A stretch of 64,000 nt of DNA from Leisingera daeponensis DSM 23529 (GCF_000473145.1 NZ_KI421500.1:2443725-2507724); one strand, 5' to 3'; counted from the stretch's first letter, positions 25,280 through 35,900 are shown. Notes: a model not told the origin generated them from the sequence alone. Numbers and translations: made by a program.

Positions 25280-25923
25280 TTACTCACCCATGATCCAGGC
25301 CATGTTCTTGCGCACCTCCTCGATCGAGGCGAGGCCGTCGATGCGCTGCAGATTGCCCTTGGCGTAGTAGTAGCCGATCAGCGGCGAGGTTTTCTTGTAG
25401 TATTCCATCAGGCGGGTCTTGAGGCTGTCCTCATTGTCGTCCGCCCGGCGCTTGACCTCGGTGGAGCCGCAGTTGGCGCATTTGCCGTCCGCGGGCCAGG
25501 GTTTGGTCTGGTCGTGGTAGACCTCGCCGCAGCCGCCGCAGGTGGAGCGGCCGGTGATGCGGGCGACCAGCGCCTCGTCATCCACCTGCATCTCGATCAC
25601 CGCGTCAAGCTTCAGGTCCATCTCATCGAGCAGCTTGGCCAGTGCGTCGGCCTGGGCCAGGGTGCGCGGGAAGCCGTCGAAGATAAAGCCGCCCTCGGCG
25701 CCGCCCTGCAGCTTCTCGCGGATCAGGCCGATCACGATCTGGTCGGTGACCAGCTTGCCCTCGGCCATGATGGCGGCAACCTTCTTGCCCATCTCGGTGC
25801 CCGAGGTCTGGGCCTCCCGCAGCATGTCACCGGTGCTGAGCTGCACCATGCCGCGGCTTTCCACAAGGTAGCGCGCCTGCGTACCTTTGCCCGCCCCAGG
25901 CGGGCCAAGGAGTATAATGTTCG

Positions 25924-25927
<4 letters not shown>
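25280..25927 (-). CDS. adk: Adenylate kinase
   Basis: A 215-residue long-form adenylate kinase interconverting ATP + AMP and 2 ADP in the cytoplasm. It has the P-loop [11 protein letters not shown], the [12 protein letters not shown] block, and a lid with four cysteines (CGGC...CANC) that fits the zinc-binding type of lid. It overlaps secY by four bases, the conserved secY-adk arrangement. Confidence 0.97.
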
Positions 25928-27288
<1,361 letters not shown>

Positions 27289-27398
27289 GAAAAGGTCTCT
27301 TCTTTAGCGAAACGCCGCCCGGAACCGTTTTCCGGCTCGGGCGGCGTTCTAGGAAAACTTAGGCCTATGTATGCGGCATTGGCGCCGCTCACAAGCCG

Positions 27399-27869
27399 TT
27401 ACTCTGCGGCGGCTGCAGTTGCCACAGTCAGAGCGCCGCCAGCTTTTTCAACGGCCTCAACAGCGGCTTTCGACGCGCCGGTGACCGCGATGGTGGCTTT
27501 GGCGGTCAGTTCGCCTTTGGCCAGAACGCGGATGCCGTCCAGTTTGCGGCGCACCAGGCCGGATGCGACCAGCGAATCCTCGGTGATTTCGGCTGCGTCC
27601 AGCTTGCCTGCGTCGATGAACTTCTGGATCAAGCCCAGGTTCACAACGGCGTATGCCTTGCGGTTCGGCTTGTTGAAGCCGCGCTTGGGCAGACGCTGGT
27701 ACAGCGGCATCTGGCCGCCTTCGTAGCCATTGATCGAGACGCCCGAACGGGATTTCTGACCCTTGATACCACGGCCGCCCATTTTGCCTTTGCCGGAACC
27801 CGGGCCACGGGCCACACGGGTGCGTTTCTTGGCAGCGCCGGGATTGTCGCGCAGTTCGTGAAGTTTCAT
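27399..27869 (-). CDS. rplO: 50S ribosomal protein L15
   Basis: 156 residues starting [20 protein letters not shown], with the glycine-rich [20 protein letters not shown] stretch that threads into 23S rRNA. ATG 27869 has AAGGAG 10 bases upstream and matches the family start; a longer frame upstream is intergenic. Here rplO does not follow rpmD directly: 2.6 kb of other genes intervene and rplO has its own promoter. Confidence 0.97.
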   Translation of the reverse strand: MKLHELRDNPGAAKKRTRVARGPGSGKGKMGGRGIKGQKSRSGVSINGYEGGQMPLYQRLPKRGFNKPNRKAYAVVNLGLIQKFIDAGKLDAAEITEDSLVASGLVRRKLDGIRVLAKGELTAKATIAVTGASKAAVEAVEKAGGALTVATAAAAE

Positions 27870-27965
27870 GTCGCTTCTCCTTGCCGGATGCGGGCCCCGA
27901 AGCGTGATGGCCCGACCGCGGCTTTTCTTGATTGGTGATTCCGTGGCGCAGAACGCCACCGGGTG

Positions 27966-27994
27966 CCTATAGACGGGATGGGGGATGGGATCAA
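27966..27994 (-). promoter_or_regulatory. Promoter of the rplO-secY-adk unit
   Basis: On the - strand TTGATC (27989-27994) and TATAGG (27966-27971) are separated by 17 bases, about 97 bases before rplO. The same -10 (TATAGG) and spacing occur at the rpsJ and rpmC restart points. A 6-bp hairpin (27943-27959) lies in the leader. Confidence 0.6.
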
Positions 27995-28363
27995 GCCCCG
28001 CGGGCCAGGCCATGTTCAACAGAACACGGGGACGCCCGCCAAGGCCCCTGCCCTGCCGGTTGCTCACTGTTCCGTCTGTCTCTCTGTGTCCGTTCCGCTG
28101 CTGGCCGTCCGTTAAAGGGTGGCGGCGCCGCCGGGGTGGAGATGGGATGGGGTTGCCCCCATGCGAAAACGCGTCTGCGCGCTCCGGGTGCCAGACCGGA
28201 GCCCTGTTCCAAGGTGCCGGGGGTGTCAGGCCCGGCGGGTGATCATGACCGGGGATGATACTGCCACAGACGGGTTAAAGCGCCGTAGGCGGTGCGTGCG
28301 GCGGTTGCGCAACGGCGGCTTCAGGGACTGAAGCCGCGAAGGGCCGCGGCCTTCTCTGTGCAG
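27995..28363. other. Non-coding stretch between rplO promoter and first DUF1127 gene
   Basis: No convincing gene in this 370-base stretch: open frames on both strands are short and proline/arginine-rich. It holds one perfect 10-bp hairpin (GCGGCTTCAG, GGA loop, complement; 28315-28337) and a small palindrome GGTTGCGCAAC. Confidence 0.5.
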
Positions 28364-28398
28364 AAAACAAAAACGCCCCCGCCGGTATGGCAGGGGCG
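28364..28398 (-). terminator. Intrinsic terminator after first DUF1127 gene
   Basis: CGCCCC (28374-28379) pairs with GGGGCG (28393-28398), with an inner GCC/GGC stem across one mismatch, followed on the - strand by TTTTTGTTTT. In rhodobacters, such DUF1127 3' regions can yield small RNAs. Confidence 0.75.
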
Positions 28399-28450
28399 CT
28401 TTTGGGCCAGGCGGTGGAGAGGGAGGAGGATCCGCCGCCGGCCGTGGAGA

Positions 28451-28666
28451 TCACTTGCCGTAGACGTGCTCGCGGGCGGCGCCGGGGATGGCGCAGCGGC
28501 TCAGGCCGATGTCGGCCAGGTCGCGGGCGGACAGAGCGCGCAGGGCGTGGACGGTCTGCCGGTATTCGCGGCGCAGCTTCCAGTTCTGCAGCAGGCCGGT
28601 TGCGATGCCGCGCAGGCGGGTGGAGAGGCCGGCGGAGGCAGGGGCGGAGAGTGTCGAATAAGCCAT
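28451..28666 (-). CDS. DUF1127 domain-containing small protein, paralog 1
   Basis: 71 residues. The arginine-rich C-terminal half carries the DUF1127 signature WKLRREYRQTVHALRALSARDLADIGLSR and ends EHVYGK, as does paralog 2. DUF1127 proteins are small basic proteins; the Rhodobacter sphaeroides member CcaF1 has been described as an RNA-binding protein encoded with stress-related small RNAs. The gene has its own promoter with a LysR-type box and its own terminator. Together with paralog 2 and a membrane protein gene it interrupts the spc operon between rpmD and rplO. Confidence 0.88.
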   Translation of the reverse strand: MAYSTLSAPASAGLSTRLRGIATGLLQNWKLRREYRQTVHALRALSARDLADIGLSRCAIPGAAREHVYGK

Positions 28667-28741
28667 TATTCTTGTTCCTTCACATCGGTGCCGGGACGGG
28701 CTCCCGGTGCGGTGCTTGATCTGTTCGTTTGAAGTGAACGG

Positions 28742-28770
28742 GACATAAGGACGCATCCGCGCGGGCACAA
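28742..28770 (-). promoter_or_regulatory. Promoter of DUF1127 paralog 1
   Basis: On the - strand TTGTGC (28765-28770), a 17-base spacer and TATGTC (28742-28747), about 76 bases before the ATG. Layout and spacing match the promoter of paralog 2 exactly. Confidence 0.55.
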
Positions 28771-28783
28771 CGGCTGCTTTGGT

Positions 28784-28798
28784 CTGGCGGATATGCAG
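28784..28798 (-). promoter_or_regulatory. LysR-type box upstream of DUF1127 paralog 1
   Basis: CTGCATATCCGCCAG on the - strand, 13 bases upstream of the -35. It has the T-N11-A form and CTG/CAG dyad ends of LysR-family sites, and matches the box of paralog 2 at 12 of 15 positions at the same distance. Confidence 0.5.
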
Positions 28799-28844
28799 CC
28801 GCCGCATAGCAGGCCCGAAAAAGCGGTCCTGCCCGCTTGGCAAA

Positions 28845-28880
28845 AGAAAACGCCCCCGCCCCGGACGGGGCAGAGGCGCT
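28845..28880 (-). terminator. Terminator-like hairpin after second DUF1127 gene
   Basis: CGCC/GGCG outer and GCCC/GGGC inner stems (28852-28878) separated by a small internal loop, followed on the - strand by TTTTCTTTTG. It lies about 50 bases past the stop of paralog 2. Confidence 0.6.
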
Positions 28881-28926
28881 TTGGCCCGGGCTAAAAGAGG
28901 AGGAGAAGAGCGCCCGGGCGGGAGAA

Positions 28927-29139
28927 TTATTTGCCGTAAACGTGCTGCTGCGCGATGTCAGCGATATCGCTGCGGCGCACGCCGATGTCGGCCAGCTCGT
29001 GATCGGTCAGCGAGTCCAGTTCATTATAGGTGCGCTGGTATTCGCGGTGCAGCGCCCAGGCTTCCAGCACGCCCTCGACGGTGCGGCGGATGCGGGCGGT
29101 CAGGCTGAGCGGCGCGGCGGCAGAAATAACATGTGCCAT
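28927..29139 (-). CDS. DUF1127 domain-containing small protein, paralog 2
   Basis: 70 residues, starting MAHVISAAAPLSLTARIRR. The DUF1127 core WALHREYQRTYNELDSLTDHELADIGVRRSD and end QQHVYGK align with paralog 1, so the two arose by duplication, but identity is low enough that the duplication is old. It has its own promoter and LysR-type box at the same spacing as paralog 1. Confidence 0.9.
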   Translation of the reverse strand: MAHVISAAAPLSLTARIRRTVEGVLEAWALHREYQRTYNELDSLTDHELADIGVRRSDIADIAQQHVYGK

Positions 29140-29212
29140 CTTGGTGTTCCTTGTCTCTTGGGCCGGGCCTATTCCCGGCGGTCCGTTGTCTGGTCTTTTC
29201 TGTGACAGCCCA

Positions 29213-29241
29213 GAGATAGGAAGCGCCGTTGGCGATAACAA
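29213..29241 (-). promoter_or_regulatory. Promoter of DUF1127 paralog 2
   Basis: On the - strand TTGTTA (29236-29241), 17 bases, then TATCTC (29213-29218), about 74 bases before the ATG. The predicted transcript would carry a 5' leader of roughly 65-70 bases, like that of paralog 1. Confidence 0.55.
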
Positions 29242-29254
29242 TTGCCAGATGGGA

Positions 29255-29269
29255 CTGCCCGCTATGCAG
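29255..29269 (-). promoter_or_regulatory. LysR-type box upstream of DUF1127 paralog 2
   Basis: CTGCATAGCGGGCAG on the - strand, exactly 13 bases upstream of the -35. It includes TGC-N7-GCA dyad symmetry, typical of LysR-type regulator sites, and is shared with paralog 1. Confidence 0.55.
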
Positions 29270-29403
29270 GCATTGCAAGGGGGCCTTGGGCGCGGATTAC
29301 CGCCCTGCCCCGGCCAATCCATTGCAGACGCAGGGGGCGTCCGGACCGCGGGCCGGTCCGCCAAGAAGGCTAGGCGCCTCTTACGTCAGGGGCGCTGAGG
29401 GGG

Positions 29404-30330
29404 TCACCCGTCCCCCGAAGGGCGCAAGACGGTCCTGAGCAGCGACAAGGCGCCCCACAGCAGGAAAACCGGCAACACAAGCATCCGGAGCGTGAAGATG
29501 CCGATGATGGTCAAGGAGGAGCGCAGGATCGTGTCGGCTTCCTCCACAAAGACCTGCGCGGCGTCGAGATACCGGCCGCTCTGCTCAAAAACACCGCTCA
29601 CGCTGTCGCCGGCCTCGCTGATCCGGCTGCTCAGCCACCCCAATACCCCTGCATCGCCCTCCACTGCCGGCGACACGGCCTCCGCCTCATCCGCCTCAGC
29701 GCCGATCAGGAAATTCGCCTCCTGCGCGACGGCATCAAGCTCAGCCATGGCAGCGGTCATCTGCGCTGCGGTGGCCTGCTCCCCGACCCACACAGCCAGC
29801 ACGAACACAGAGGGGATGGCAAAGCCGACCGCAATGCCCAGGGCGATCCCCTTATCGCAGAGCGGTTTCATTGTCCTGGAAAGAACGGGACTGCGGCCGA
29901 GGGAGACCCGGCCCAGCAGCGCGGCGCCGAGCACAACGAGGCCAACCGACACCACCGGCGCGAGACCCACGGCGGCCAGCGCGGCACCAGCCGCGACGAG
30001 GAACACGGCATCGGCCACGCGTTCCACCGTGTCATCAACGGGCTCCAGCACCTTCAGCGGCTGCAGACTCGCCTGCCCGACAACCGACGCGCCCACCTCG
30101 ATCTCCTGCGCCGTGGACAGCGCGGCGTTGATTGCCCGCAACGACACATAGACCGTCACCGCTGACGCCGCGATGGTCTCCGCCGTCTGCTCCGGGACGG
30201 TGGCAAGCGGGTTCCAATCGCTGCGCCCGGACAGGCCAAGAGCGCCGGTCAGCAGAAACAGCAGGCCCGCCACCACCCCAATGGCGGTGCGGGCGGGTGT
30301 CATCGGGGCATCGCGGGAGGGGTCGGTCAT
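29404..30330 (-). CDS. Hypothetical multi-pass membrane protein
   Basis: 308 residues, not recognised. Hydrophobic segments lie near the N-terminus (about 10-33), at about 105-145 (AGAALAAVGLAPVVSVGLVVLGAALLG), about 165-185 and at the C-terminus (IGIFTLRMLVLPVFLLWGAL). The loop between the third and last segments is acidic (GAEADEAEAVSPAVEGDAG) and contains an amphipathic stretch. ATG 30330 (MTDPSRDAPM) is preferred; the frame continues 31 codons upstream without a membrane signal. It sits between the rpmD terminator and the DUF1127 genes, inside the spc operon. Confidence 0.75.
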   Translation of the reverse strand: MTDPSRDAPMTPARTAIGVVAGLLFLLTGALGLSGRSDWNPLATVPEQTAETIAASAVTVYVSLRAINAALSTAQEIEVGASVVGQASLQPLKVLEPVDDTVERVADAVFLVAAGAALAAVGLAPVVSVGLVVLGAALLGRVSLGRSPVLSRTMKPLCDKGIALGIAVGFAIPSVFVLAVWVGEQATAAQMTAAMAELDAVAQEANFLIGAEADEAEAVSPAVEGDAGVLGWLSSRISEAGDSVSGVFEQSGRYLDAAQVFVEEADTILRSSLTIIGIFTLRMLVLPVFLLWGALSLLRTVLRPSGDG

Positions 30331-30452
30331 TGCTGGTTCGTTGCCTTTGCCAGATCGCATCCGCAAACGCATACCATGCAAAGGCCGCGGCACAACACGC
30401 CCGCGTTGCCTCGGACCGGACAAACCCGGCCTGCCGCGGCACCCTGAAAACG

Positions 30453-30483
30453 AAAAACGCCCCCGGCGAACCGGAGGCGTTTT
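30453..30483 (-). terminator. Intrinsic terminator after rpmD
   Basis: A stem of nine pairs with one mismatch (30458-30479) capped by a CGAA tetraloop, extended by A/T pairs and followed on the - strand by TTTTTCG. It lies 24 bases past the rpmD stop and cuts the spc operon before rplO. Confidence 0.85.
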
Positions 30484-30507
30484 CCAAAGTCTGATACCGA
30501 AAAGGGC

Positions 30508-30696
30508 TTAGCCGCGCTCTTCGATGATCTGAACCAGGTGCGGGATCGATTCGACCATGCCGCGGACCGAAGGAGTGTCCTCCAGCTCACGGGTCTTGTG
30601 CATCTTGTTCAGGCCCAGGCCAACCAGGGTTGCGCGCTGTTTGGCGGGGCGGCGGATCGGCGAGCCGATCTGCTTGACGACGATGGTTTTTGCCAT
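30508..30696 (-). CDS. rpmD: 50S ribosomal protein L30
   Basis: 62 residues: [20 protein letters not shown] and [22 protein letters not shown] are diagnostic of L30. It starts 13 bases after rpsE and ends the rpmC-to-rpmD transcription unit at a strong terminator, rather than leading into rplO as in most bacteria. Confidence 0.97.
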   Translation of the reverse strand: MAKTIVVKQIGSPIRRPAKQRATLVGLGLNKMHKTRELEDTPSVRGMVESIPHLVQIIEERG

Positions 30697-30709
30697 GTCT
30701 CTCTACTCC

Positions 30710-31279
30710 TTACGCTTCAGCTTCGGCGGCTGCCGGTGCATCTTCCCGCTTGGACAGGATGTCAGCAACTTTTTTGCCGCGGCGCTGAGCCACCGCACGC
30801 GGGCTCTGCTCTTTCTGCAGGCCGTTCAGGGTGGCGCGGATCATGTTGTAGGGGTTCTGCGAACCGATCGACTTGGAAACCACGTCCTTGATGCCCAGCA
30901 TCTCGAACACGGCACGCATCGGACCACCTGCGATGATACCGGTACCTTCCGGCGCGGTGCGCATCACAACTTTGCCTGCGCCGTGACGGCCAGCCATGTC
31001 GTGGTGCAGGGTACGGCCCTCTTTCAGCGGCACGCGGATCATCTGGCGCTTCGCCTGCTCGGTCGCCTTGCGGATCGCCTCGGGCACTTCTTTCGCCTTG
31101 CCCTTGCCAAAGCCGACGCGGCCTTTCTGGTCGCCAACGACAACCAGGGCTGCAAAGCCAAAGCGCTTACCGCCCTTGACGGTTTTCGACACGCGGTTGA
31201 TCGCGACCAGGCGATCTGCGAATTCCGGTGTCTCTTCACGCTCGCGGCGCGGGCCGCGGCGGTTTTCACGTTCTGCCAT
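30710..31279 (-). CDS. rpsE: 30S ribosomal protein S5
   Basis: 189 residues with the N-terminal domain [18 protein letters not shown] and the [19 protein letters not shown] block of the C-terminal domain. S5 affects decoding fidelity and translocation. A 118-base gap to rplR contains two hairpins (about 31319-31378) without T-runs. Confidence 0.97.
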   Translation of the reverse strand: MAERENRRGPRREREETPEFADRLVAINRVSKTVKGGKRFGFAALVVVGDQKGRVGFGKGKAKEVPEAIRKATEQAKRQMIRVPLKEGRTLHHDMAGRHGAGKVVMRTAPEGTGIIAGGPMRAVFEMLGIKDVVSKSIGSQNPYNMIRATLNGLQKEQSPRAVAQRRGKKVADILSKREDAPAAAEAEA

Positions 31280-31397
31280 CAGGCATTCCTTTCAGTGCGG
31301 CGCTAGGCGCCGGTTTATCCGATCCTTGGTGAGATCCGGCCCAAGGGCCGGTCTCCCGGATCATCGGGGCGGCCCCAAGAGGCCGCCCGCATGGGAT

Positions 31398-31757
31398 TTA
31401 GATCTTCAGGCCGCCTTCACGCGCAGCGTCGGCCAGAGCCTTCACCTTGCCGTGGAACAGGAAGCCGCCGCGGTCGAAGTAGGCTTCGCTCACGCCAGCC
31501 GCTTTTGCGCGCTCGGCGATTGCTGCGCCAACTTTGGCCGCTGCTTCGACGTTGTTCTTGCCGACAACGCCCAGATCTTTTTCCAGGGTCGACGCGGCTG
31601 CCAGAGTCACGCCGCGCAGGTCGTCGATCAGCTGAACAGAGATGTTCTTGTTCGAACGGTGCACGGACAGACGCGGACGGCCTGCGTTCACTTTGCGAAG
31701 CTTGTTCCGGACGCGCAGCCGGCGCTTCAGAAACAGGGTACGTTTGCTGTTTGCCAT
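31398..31757 (-). CDS. rplR: 50S ribosomal protein L18
   Basis: 119 residues starting [20 protein letters not shown], with [20 protein letters not shown] and the terminal [21 protein letters not shown]18 binds 5S rRNA. ATG 31757 is the family start; the next gene upstream, rplF, ends 11 bases away. Confidence 0.97.
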   Translation of the reverse strand: MANSKRTLFLKRRLRVRNKLRKVNAGRPRLSVHRSNKNISVQLIDDLRGVTLAAASTLEKDLGVVGKNNVEAAAKVGAAIAERAKAAGVSEAYFDRGGFLFHGKVKALADAAREGGLKI

Positions 31758-31768
31758 TTTGCTGGTCC

Positions 31769-32302
31769 TTACTTCTTCTTGCCTTCCTTGCGGAAGATGA
31801 ACTCGCCCTTGTAGCGGATGCCCTTGCCTTTGTACGGCTCGGGACGGCGCCAGTCGCGGATTTTCGCCGCCACTTCGCCCACCTGCTGCTGGTCGATACC
31901 TTCCACAACGATTTCGGTCTGCTTCGGCGCGGTGATGGTGACACCTTCCGGAGCAACGAAGTCGACGTCGTGGCTGTAGCCCAGGTTCAGCTTCAGGGTG
32001 TTGCCCTGCATCTGAGCCCGGTAACCCACACCCTGGATCTCCAGTTCTTTCTTGAAGCCCTGGGTCACGCCGGTCACGAGGTTTGCCACCTGAGTGCGGG
32101 ACATGCCCCACTGCTGACGGGCACGCTTGGACTTGCCGCGCGGCTCGATGGTGACAACGTTGTCGTTCACGGACAGGGTGACGTCGTCGGTTGCGGTGAA
32201 GGTCCGGGCGCCTTTCGGGCCTTTCACTTCGATGGTCTGGCCGGACACAGAGGCGGTGACGCCGCTGGGCAGTTCGACCGGTTTCTTACCAATACGGGAC
32301 AT
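31769..32302 (-). CDS. rplF: 50S ribosomal protein L6
   Basis: 177 residues starting [15 protein letters not shown], with two repeated alpha/beta domains and the C-terminal signature [21 protein letters not shown]6 lies near the factor-binding site of the 50S subunit. It starts 12 bases after rpsH. Confidence 0.97.
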   Translation of the reverse strand: MSRIGKKPVELPSGVTASVSGQTIEVKGPKGARTFTATDDVTLSVNDNVVTIEPRGKSKRARQQWGMSRTQVANLVTGVTQGFKKELEIQGVGYRAQMQGNTLKLNLGYSHDVDFVAPEGVTITAPKQTEIVVEGIDQQQVGEVAAKIRDWRRPEPYKGKGIRYKGEFIFRKEGKKK

Positions 32303-32314
32303 TGCGAGGCCTCC

Positions 32315-32707
32315 TTAGAAGACGGTGCAAAGCACTTCGCCGCCAACGTTGGCTGCGCGTGCGTTTGCGTCCGACATCACACCCTTGGGGGTGGAGACAA
32401 TCGACACGCCCAGGCCCTGGCGGACCGACGGGATGTCATTGACGCCCATGTAAACGCGGCGGCCGGGCTTGGAGACCCGCTTGAGCTCGCGAATGACAGG
32501 TTCGCCGTCGAAGTACTTCAGGCTGATTTCGATGGCCGGGTGGCCATTTTCACCAGTGGTTTTCTCATAACCGCGGATGTAGCCCTCGTCCGCCAGCACA
32601 TCCAGCACCCATGCCCGCAGCTTGGACGCCGGGGTCATGACGGTGGATTTGCCGCGCATCTGAGAGTTACGGATACGGGTGAGCATATCGCCGATAGGAT
32701 CGTTCAT
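32315..32707 (-). CDS. rpsH: 30S ribosomal protein S8
   Basis: 130 residues starting [18 protein letters not shown], with the C-terminal block [20 protein letters not shown] that binds helix 21 of 16S rRNA. In enterobacteria S8 represses the spc operon; no obvious S8-site mimic was recognised here. Confidence 0.97.
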   Translation of the reverse strand: MNDPIGDMLTRIRNSQMRGKSTVMTPASKLRAWVLDVLADEGYIRGYEKTTGENGHPAIEISLKYFDGEPVIRELKRVSKPGRRVYMGVNDIPSVRQGLGVSIVSTPKGVMSDANARAANVGGEVLCTVF

Positions 32708-32720
32708 ATCACTCTCTCCC

Positions 32721-33026
32721 TTACCAGCTCGATTTCACCAGACCGGGGATCTGGCCGTTGGAGCCCAGTTCCCGCAGCATGATACGGCTTACCTTCAGCT
32801 TACGGTAGTAAGCGTGGGGACGGCCGGTCAGCTGGCAACGGTTGTGCAAACGGGTCGGAGCCGAGTTGCGCGGCAGTTTCGCCAGTTTCAGACGCGCCTT
32901 GAAGCGCTCTTCCATCGGGCGGGATTCGTCGTTTGCGATTTCTTTCAGCTCGGCACGCTTTGCGGCGTATTGTGCCACCAGGCGCTCGCGCTTCTTTTCG
33001 CGTTCGATCATGCTTTTCTTAGCCAT
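32721..33026 (-). CDS. rpsN: 30S ribosomal protein S14 (zinc-independent long form)
   Basis: 101 residues starting [20 protein letters not shown], with the C-terminal [20 protein letters not shown] block. The length and absence of the CxxC pairs show the zinc-independent C- form. It lies 19 bases after rplE. Confidence 0.97.
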   Translation of the reverse strand: MAKKSMIEREKKRERLVAQYAAKRAELKEIANDESRPMEERFKARLKLAKLPRNSAPTRLHNRCQLTGRPHAYYRKLKVSRIMLRELGSNGQIPGLVKSSW

Positions 33027-33045
33027 GGTCTCTTCCTTCCCGCGC

Positions 33046-33609
33046 TTAGCTGTTGAAGGGCATGTTGAAAGCTTTCAACAGCGCCTTTGCTTCCGCGTCG
33101 GTTTTCGCGGTGGTGGCGATCACGATGTCCATGCCCCAGGCTTCGTCGATCTTGTCGAAGTCGATCTCCGGGAACACGATGTGCTCTTTCAGGCCCATGG
33201 CATAGTTGCCGCGGCCGTCAAACGAGGTGCCCGAAACGCCGCGGAAGTCGCGGATACGAGGCATCGCAATGGTGATCAGACGATCCAGGAATTCGTACAT
33301 CCGGTCGCCGCGCAGGGTCACCTTGGCGCCCATCGGCATGCCTTCGCGAACGCGGAAGCCGGCGATGGAGTTCTTGGCCACGGTGGTGACAGCCTTCTGG
33401 CCCGCGATTGCGGTCAGGTCGGCCTGAGCGGATTTGGCTTTCTTGCTGTCTTTGACAGCAGCGCGGCCGCAGCCGATGTTCAGAACGATTTTCTCCAGCT
33501 TGGGGAGCATCATGTCGTTCTTGTAGCCGAATTCCTCTTTCAGAGCGCCACGGATGGTCTCTTTGTAGAGGGCTTTCAGACGCGGGGTGTAGGTTGCAGC
33601 GTCAAGCAT
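33046..33609 (-). CDS. rplE: 50S ribosomal protein L5
   Basis: 187 residues with [27 protein letters not shown] and the [15 protein letters not shown] block. L5 binds 5S rRNA and helps form the central protuberance. It overlaps rplX by one base. Confidence 0.97.
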   Translation of the reverse strand: MLDAATYTPRLKALYKETIRGALKEEFGYKNDMMLPKLEKIVLNIGCGRAAVKDSKKAKSAQADLTAIAGQKAVTTVAKNSIAGFRVREGMPMGAKVTLRGDRMYEFLDRLITIAMPRIRDFRGVSGTSFDGRGNYAMGLKEHIVFPEIDFDKIDEAWGMDIVIATTAKTDAEAKALLKAFNMPFNS

Positions 33610-33914
33610 CAGACAGTCTCCCCGGTGGTCTTGGCGAAGCGCACCTTCTTGCCGTCTTCCTCGCGGAAGCCGACGCGGGTTGCTTTGCCGTTGCTGTCCA
33701 GCAGTGCCAGGTTCGACAGGTCGATCGGCAGTGCCTTGGACAGGCGGCCGCCCTGGCTGTTCTGGGTCTGGCGGGTGTGGCGGATCGCCATGTTCACGCC
33801 TTCGACGATGGCTTTGCCTGCTTTCGGGTCAACGGAGGCAATGGTGCCTTCCTTGCCCTTGTCGCGGCCTGCCAGCACGACGACCTTGTCGCCTTTACGG
33901 AGTTTCGCAGCCAT
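33609..33914 (-). CDS. rplX: 50S ribosomal protein L24
   Basis: 101 residues with the KOW motif [20 protein letters not shown] at the N-terminus and [21 protein letters not shown]24 is an assembly initiator of the 50S subunit. Its start is two bases after the rplN stop. Confidence 0.97.
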   Translation of the reverse strand: MAAKLRKGDKVVVLAGRDKGKEGTIASVDPKAGKAIVEGVNMAIRHTRQTQNSQGGRLSKALPIDLSNLALLDSNGKATRVGFREEDGKKVRFAKTTGETV

Positions 33915-33916
33915 GA

Positions 33917-34285
33917 TTACAGCACCTCCGGAGCCAGCGAGATGATCTTCATGAAGTTCTTCGCGCGCAGTTCACGAACAACCGGGCCAAAGATACGGGT
34001 ACCGACCGGCTCGTTGTTGTTGTTCAGGATAACGGCTGCGTTCCGGTCAAAACGGATCGCGGTGCCGTCTTCGCGGCGGACTTCTTTGGCGGTGCGCACG
34101 ACAACGGCCTTACGGACGTCGCCTTTTTTCACGCGGCCGCGCGGGATGGCTTCCTTGACCGAGACGACGATAATGTCGCCAACGGATGCGTATTTACGCT
34201 TGGAGCCACCCAGAACCTTGATGCACTGAACTCGGCGTGCGCCTGAGTTGTCAGCTACATCCAGATTTGTTTGCATCTGGATCAT
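33917..34285 (-). CDS. rplN: 50S ribosomal protein L14
   Basis: 122 residues starting [20 protein letters not shown], with the C-terminal [20 protein letters not shown] block. It lies at the subunit interface. A 100-base gap separates it from rpsQ. Confidence 0.97.
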   Translation of the reverse strand: MIQMQTNLDVADNSGARRVQCIKVLGGSKRKYASVGDIIVVSVKEAIPRGRVKKGDVRKAVVVRTAKEVRREDGTAIRFDRNAAVILNNNNEPVGTRIFGPVVRELRAKNFMKIISLAPEVL

Positions 34286-34385
34286 GTGGTTTCTCCCGAC
34301 CTTTGGGGCAGCGATGCGTGCTGTGATCCCCCAGGGTTTCGACTTTGCTGTTCAGCCCAGTCGCCAGGAGTCTCGGATGAGACTC

Positions 34386-34616
34386 TTAGGCTTCCAGAAC
34401 TTCCCAGCGTTTCGTTTTCGATTTCGGCGCGCATTCGATGATGCGGACAGTATCGCCGACCTTGAAAGCGTTCTTTTCATCGTGAGCCCGGTATTTCTTG
34501 GACTTACGGATGGTTTTCTTCAGAACCGGGTGCGTGAAGCGGCGTTCAACCGAGACGGTGACGGTCTGGGCGTTTGCGTCGCTGGTCACAACGCCTTGCA
34601 GGATACGTTTGGGCAT
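34386..34616 (-). CDS. rpsQ: 30S ribosomal protein S17
   Basis: 76 residues starting [20 protein letters not shown], an OB-fold protein with [19 protein letters not shown]. It binds 16S rRNA early in assembly. It starts 11 bases after rpmC. Confidence 0.97.
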   Translation of the reverse strand: MPKRILQGVVTSDANAQTVTVSVERRFTHPVLKKTIRKSKKYRAHDEKNAFKVGDTVRIIECAPKSKTKRWEVLEA

Positions 34617-34627
34617 TGTGTCGCTCC

Positions 34628-34828
34628 TTATTCGGCTGCTGCTGCAGCTTTTTCGTTCAGGATGGTCTTCACTTTGGCAGCATTGCGGCGGGCCGCTTTG
34701 ATGCCGGCAGTGTTTTCCAGCTGACCGGCTGCCTGCTGAAAGCGCAGGTTGAAGCTCTCTTTTTTCAGGGATGCGAGCATATCGCGGAGTTCATCCACGG
34801 TCTTCTCGCGCAGATCATTGGCGTTCAT
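34628..34828 (-). CDS. rpmC: 50S ribosomal protein L29
   Basis: 66 residues starting [20 protein letters not shown], with [21 protein letters not shown]29 lies at the tunnel exit and helps dock SRP and trigger factor. It opens a new transcription unit, separated from rplP by 5.2 kb of non-ribosomal genes and preceded by its own promoter. Confidence 0.97.
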   Translation of the reverse strand: MNANDLREKTVDELRDMLASLKKESFNLRFQQAAGQLENTAGIKAARRNAAKVKTILNEKAAAAAE

Positions 34829-34972
34829 CGCCTTTGTTCCTTGTCCAAAGCACCAGAAGGCCCCGATGGGTCACCTTTAAACCTGGTGGGTTATGTCAAA
34901 CCGCGCAGGAAGGCGCGGAAAAAAGAATCACCCGACCCGGATCCGAAGCGGATTGGGGACAGGCGATGGGTC

Positions 34973-35001
34973 CCTATAATGGAGACGGGCTGCGGGGGCA
35001 A
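34973..35001 (-). promoter_or_regulatory. Promoter of the rpmC-rpmD (spc) unit
   Basis: On the - strand TTGCCC (34996-35001), a 17-base spacer and TATAGG (34973-34978), about 145 bases before rpmC. An additional TTGACA (34894-34899) lies nearer the gene but without a matching -10. Confidence 0.55.
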
Positions 35002-35075
35002 GGGAAAGATTGGCCGCCGTGCCGGGCGCGGGCCGCGGGCAGGCTGCCCCTTCTGGCGGCTGCGGCCCTGGCTGG

Positions 35076-35900
35076 TCAGCCTGCCTTCACCGGGCTGTCG
35101 TCCGGCACGAACCAGTCGTCATAGCCGGACGCCCCGGCGGCCACGTTCCTGTAGCCGTTCTGCTCCAGCAGCGCCCGGATCGCTGCCCTCTGCTCGGTGT
35201 AATTATGCTCCACCGTGATGGCGTTGAACCGGTGCTTGCTGAAATCGAATGCCTGCAGAATGTCCAGCTCGCTGCCCTCGGTATCGACCGACAGGAAATC
35301 AATCTCCCGCGGGGCGCCGTGCCGGGCGAGCATGTCCAGCAGCGAAACGGTCTTGACGGTATAGCTTACCGCCTTGCGCCGGCTTCTGGAGTGCAGGTCG
35401 GCTTCGCTGAAGTCCGAGATCGTCGACAGCTCGGCCGCGCCAGTCTCCTTGAACTCCAGCTCGGCCCCGGTTTCCTTCCAGACGCAATCGTACTCCACCT
35501 CGCAGGACCGGTTCCGGCGCAGATCCTCGTGCCAGCACTTCGCGGGCTCAGCCACGATGCCGGTCCAGCCGAACTCCTTTTCCAGCACATAGGTGTTGCT
35601 GATGGATTTGCCGTTGGTGGCCCCGAACTCGACGAAATACCCGCCCCGCTTAAAGCCATTGGCGACCAGGGCAAAAACATCCTGGCTGGCCTGGGACTGC
35701 CAGCCGCCGCTGGTGCCGTTGAGATTGGCCAGCAGGAAATCCCGGAACGCTTCGCCCTCAGCGGCCTTGCGGCGGCATTCCTCCAGCTCATTCTGCTGGG
35801 CCTTGTACTTGGACGCACTGCTCACGTGGAGGCCGATGGCATGAAGCGCGCTTCGGATCTTGGGGTGCATTTCGGGTTCCAGTCGGTTTGGGTCAGACAA
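35076..35900 (-). CDS. FkbM family methyltransferase
   Basis: A 274-residue SAM-dependent methyltransferase of the FkbM class. It has GGYFVEFGATNGKSISNTYVL in pieces (glycine-rich SAM site after SQASQDVF), a later IVAEPAKCW, the IDFLSVDTEGSELDILQAFD block and FNAITVEHNY. FkbM-type enzymes O-methylate sugars or polyketides; the acceptor here is unknown. A start at residue 11 (MHPKIR) is also possible. It lies 82 bases after the TIGR02466 gene and may share its transcript. Confidence 0.85.
   Translation of the reverse strand: MSDPNRLEPEMHPKIRSALHAIGLHVSSASKYKAQQNELEECRRKAAEGEAFRDFLLANLNGTSGGWQSQASQDVFALVANGFKRGGYFVEFGATNGKSISNTYVLEKEFGWTGIVAEPAKCWHEDLRRNRSCEVEYDCVWKETGAELEFKETGAAELSTISDFSEADLHSRSRRKAVSYTVKTVSLLDMLARHGAPREIDFLSVDTEGSELDILQAFDFSKHRFNAITVEHNYTEQRAAIRALLEQNGYRNVAAGASGYDDWFVPDDSPVKAG

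Noticed and set aside
27932..28331. Short + strand open frames between rplO and the DUF1127 genes
   Set aside because: Low-complexity arginine/proline/glycine translations, overlapping frames and no start signals; the region holds the rplO promoter on the other strand.
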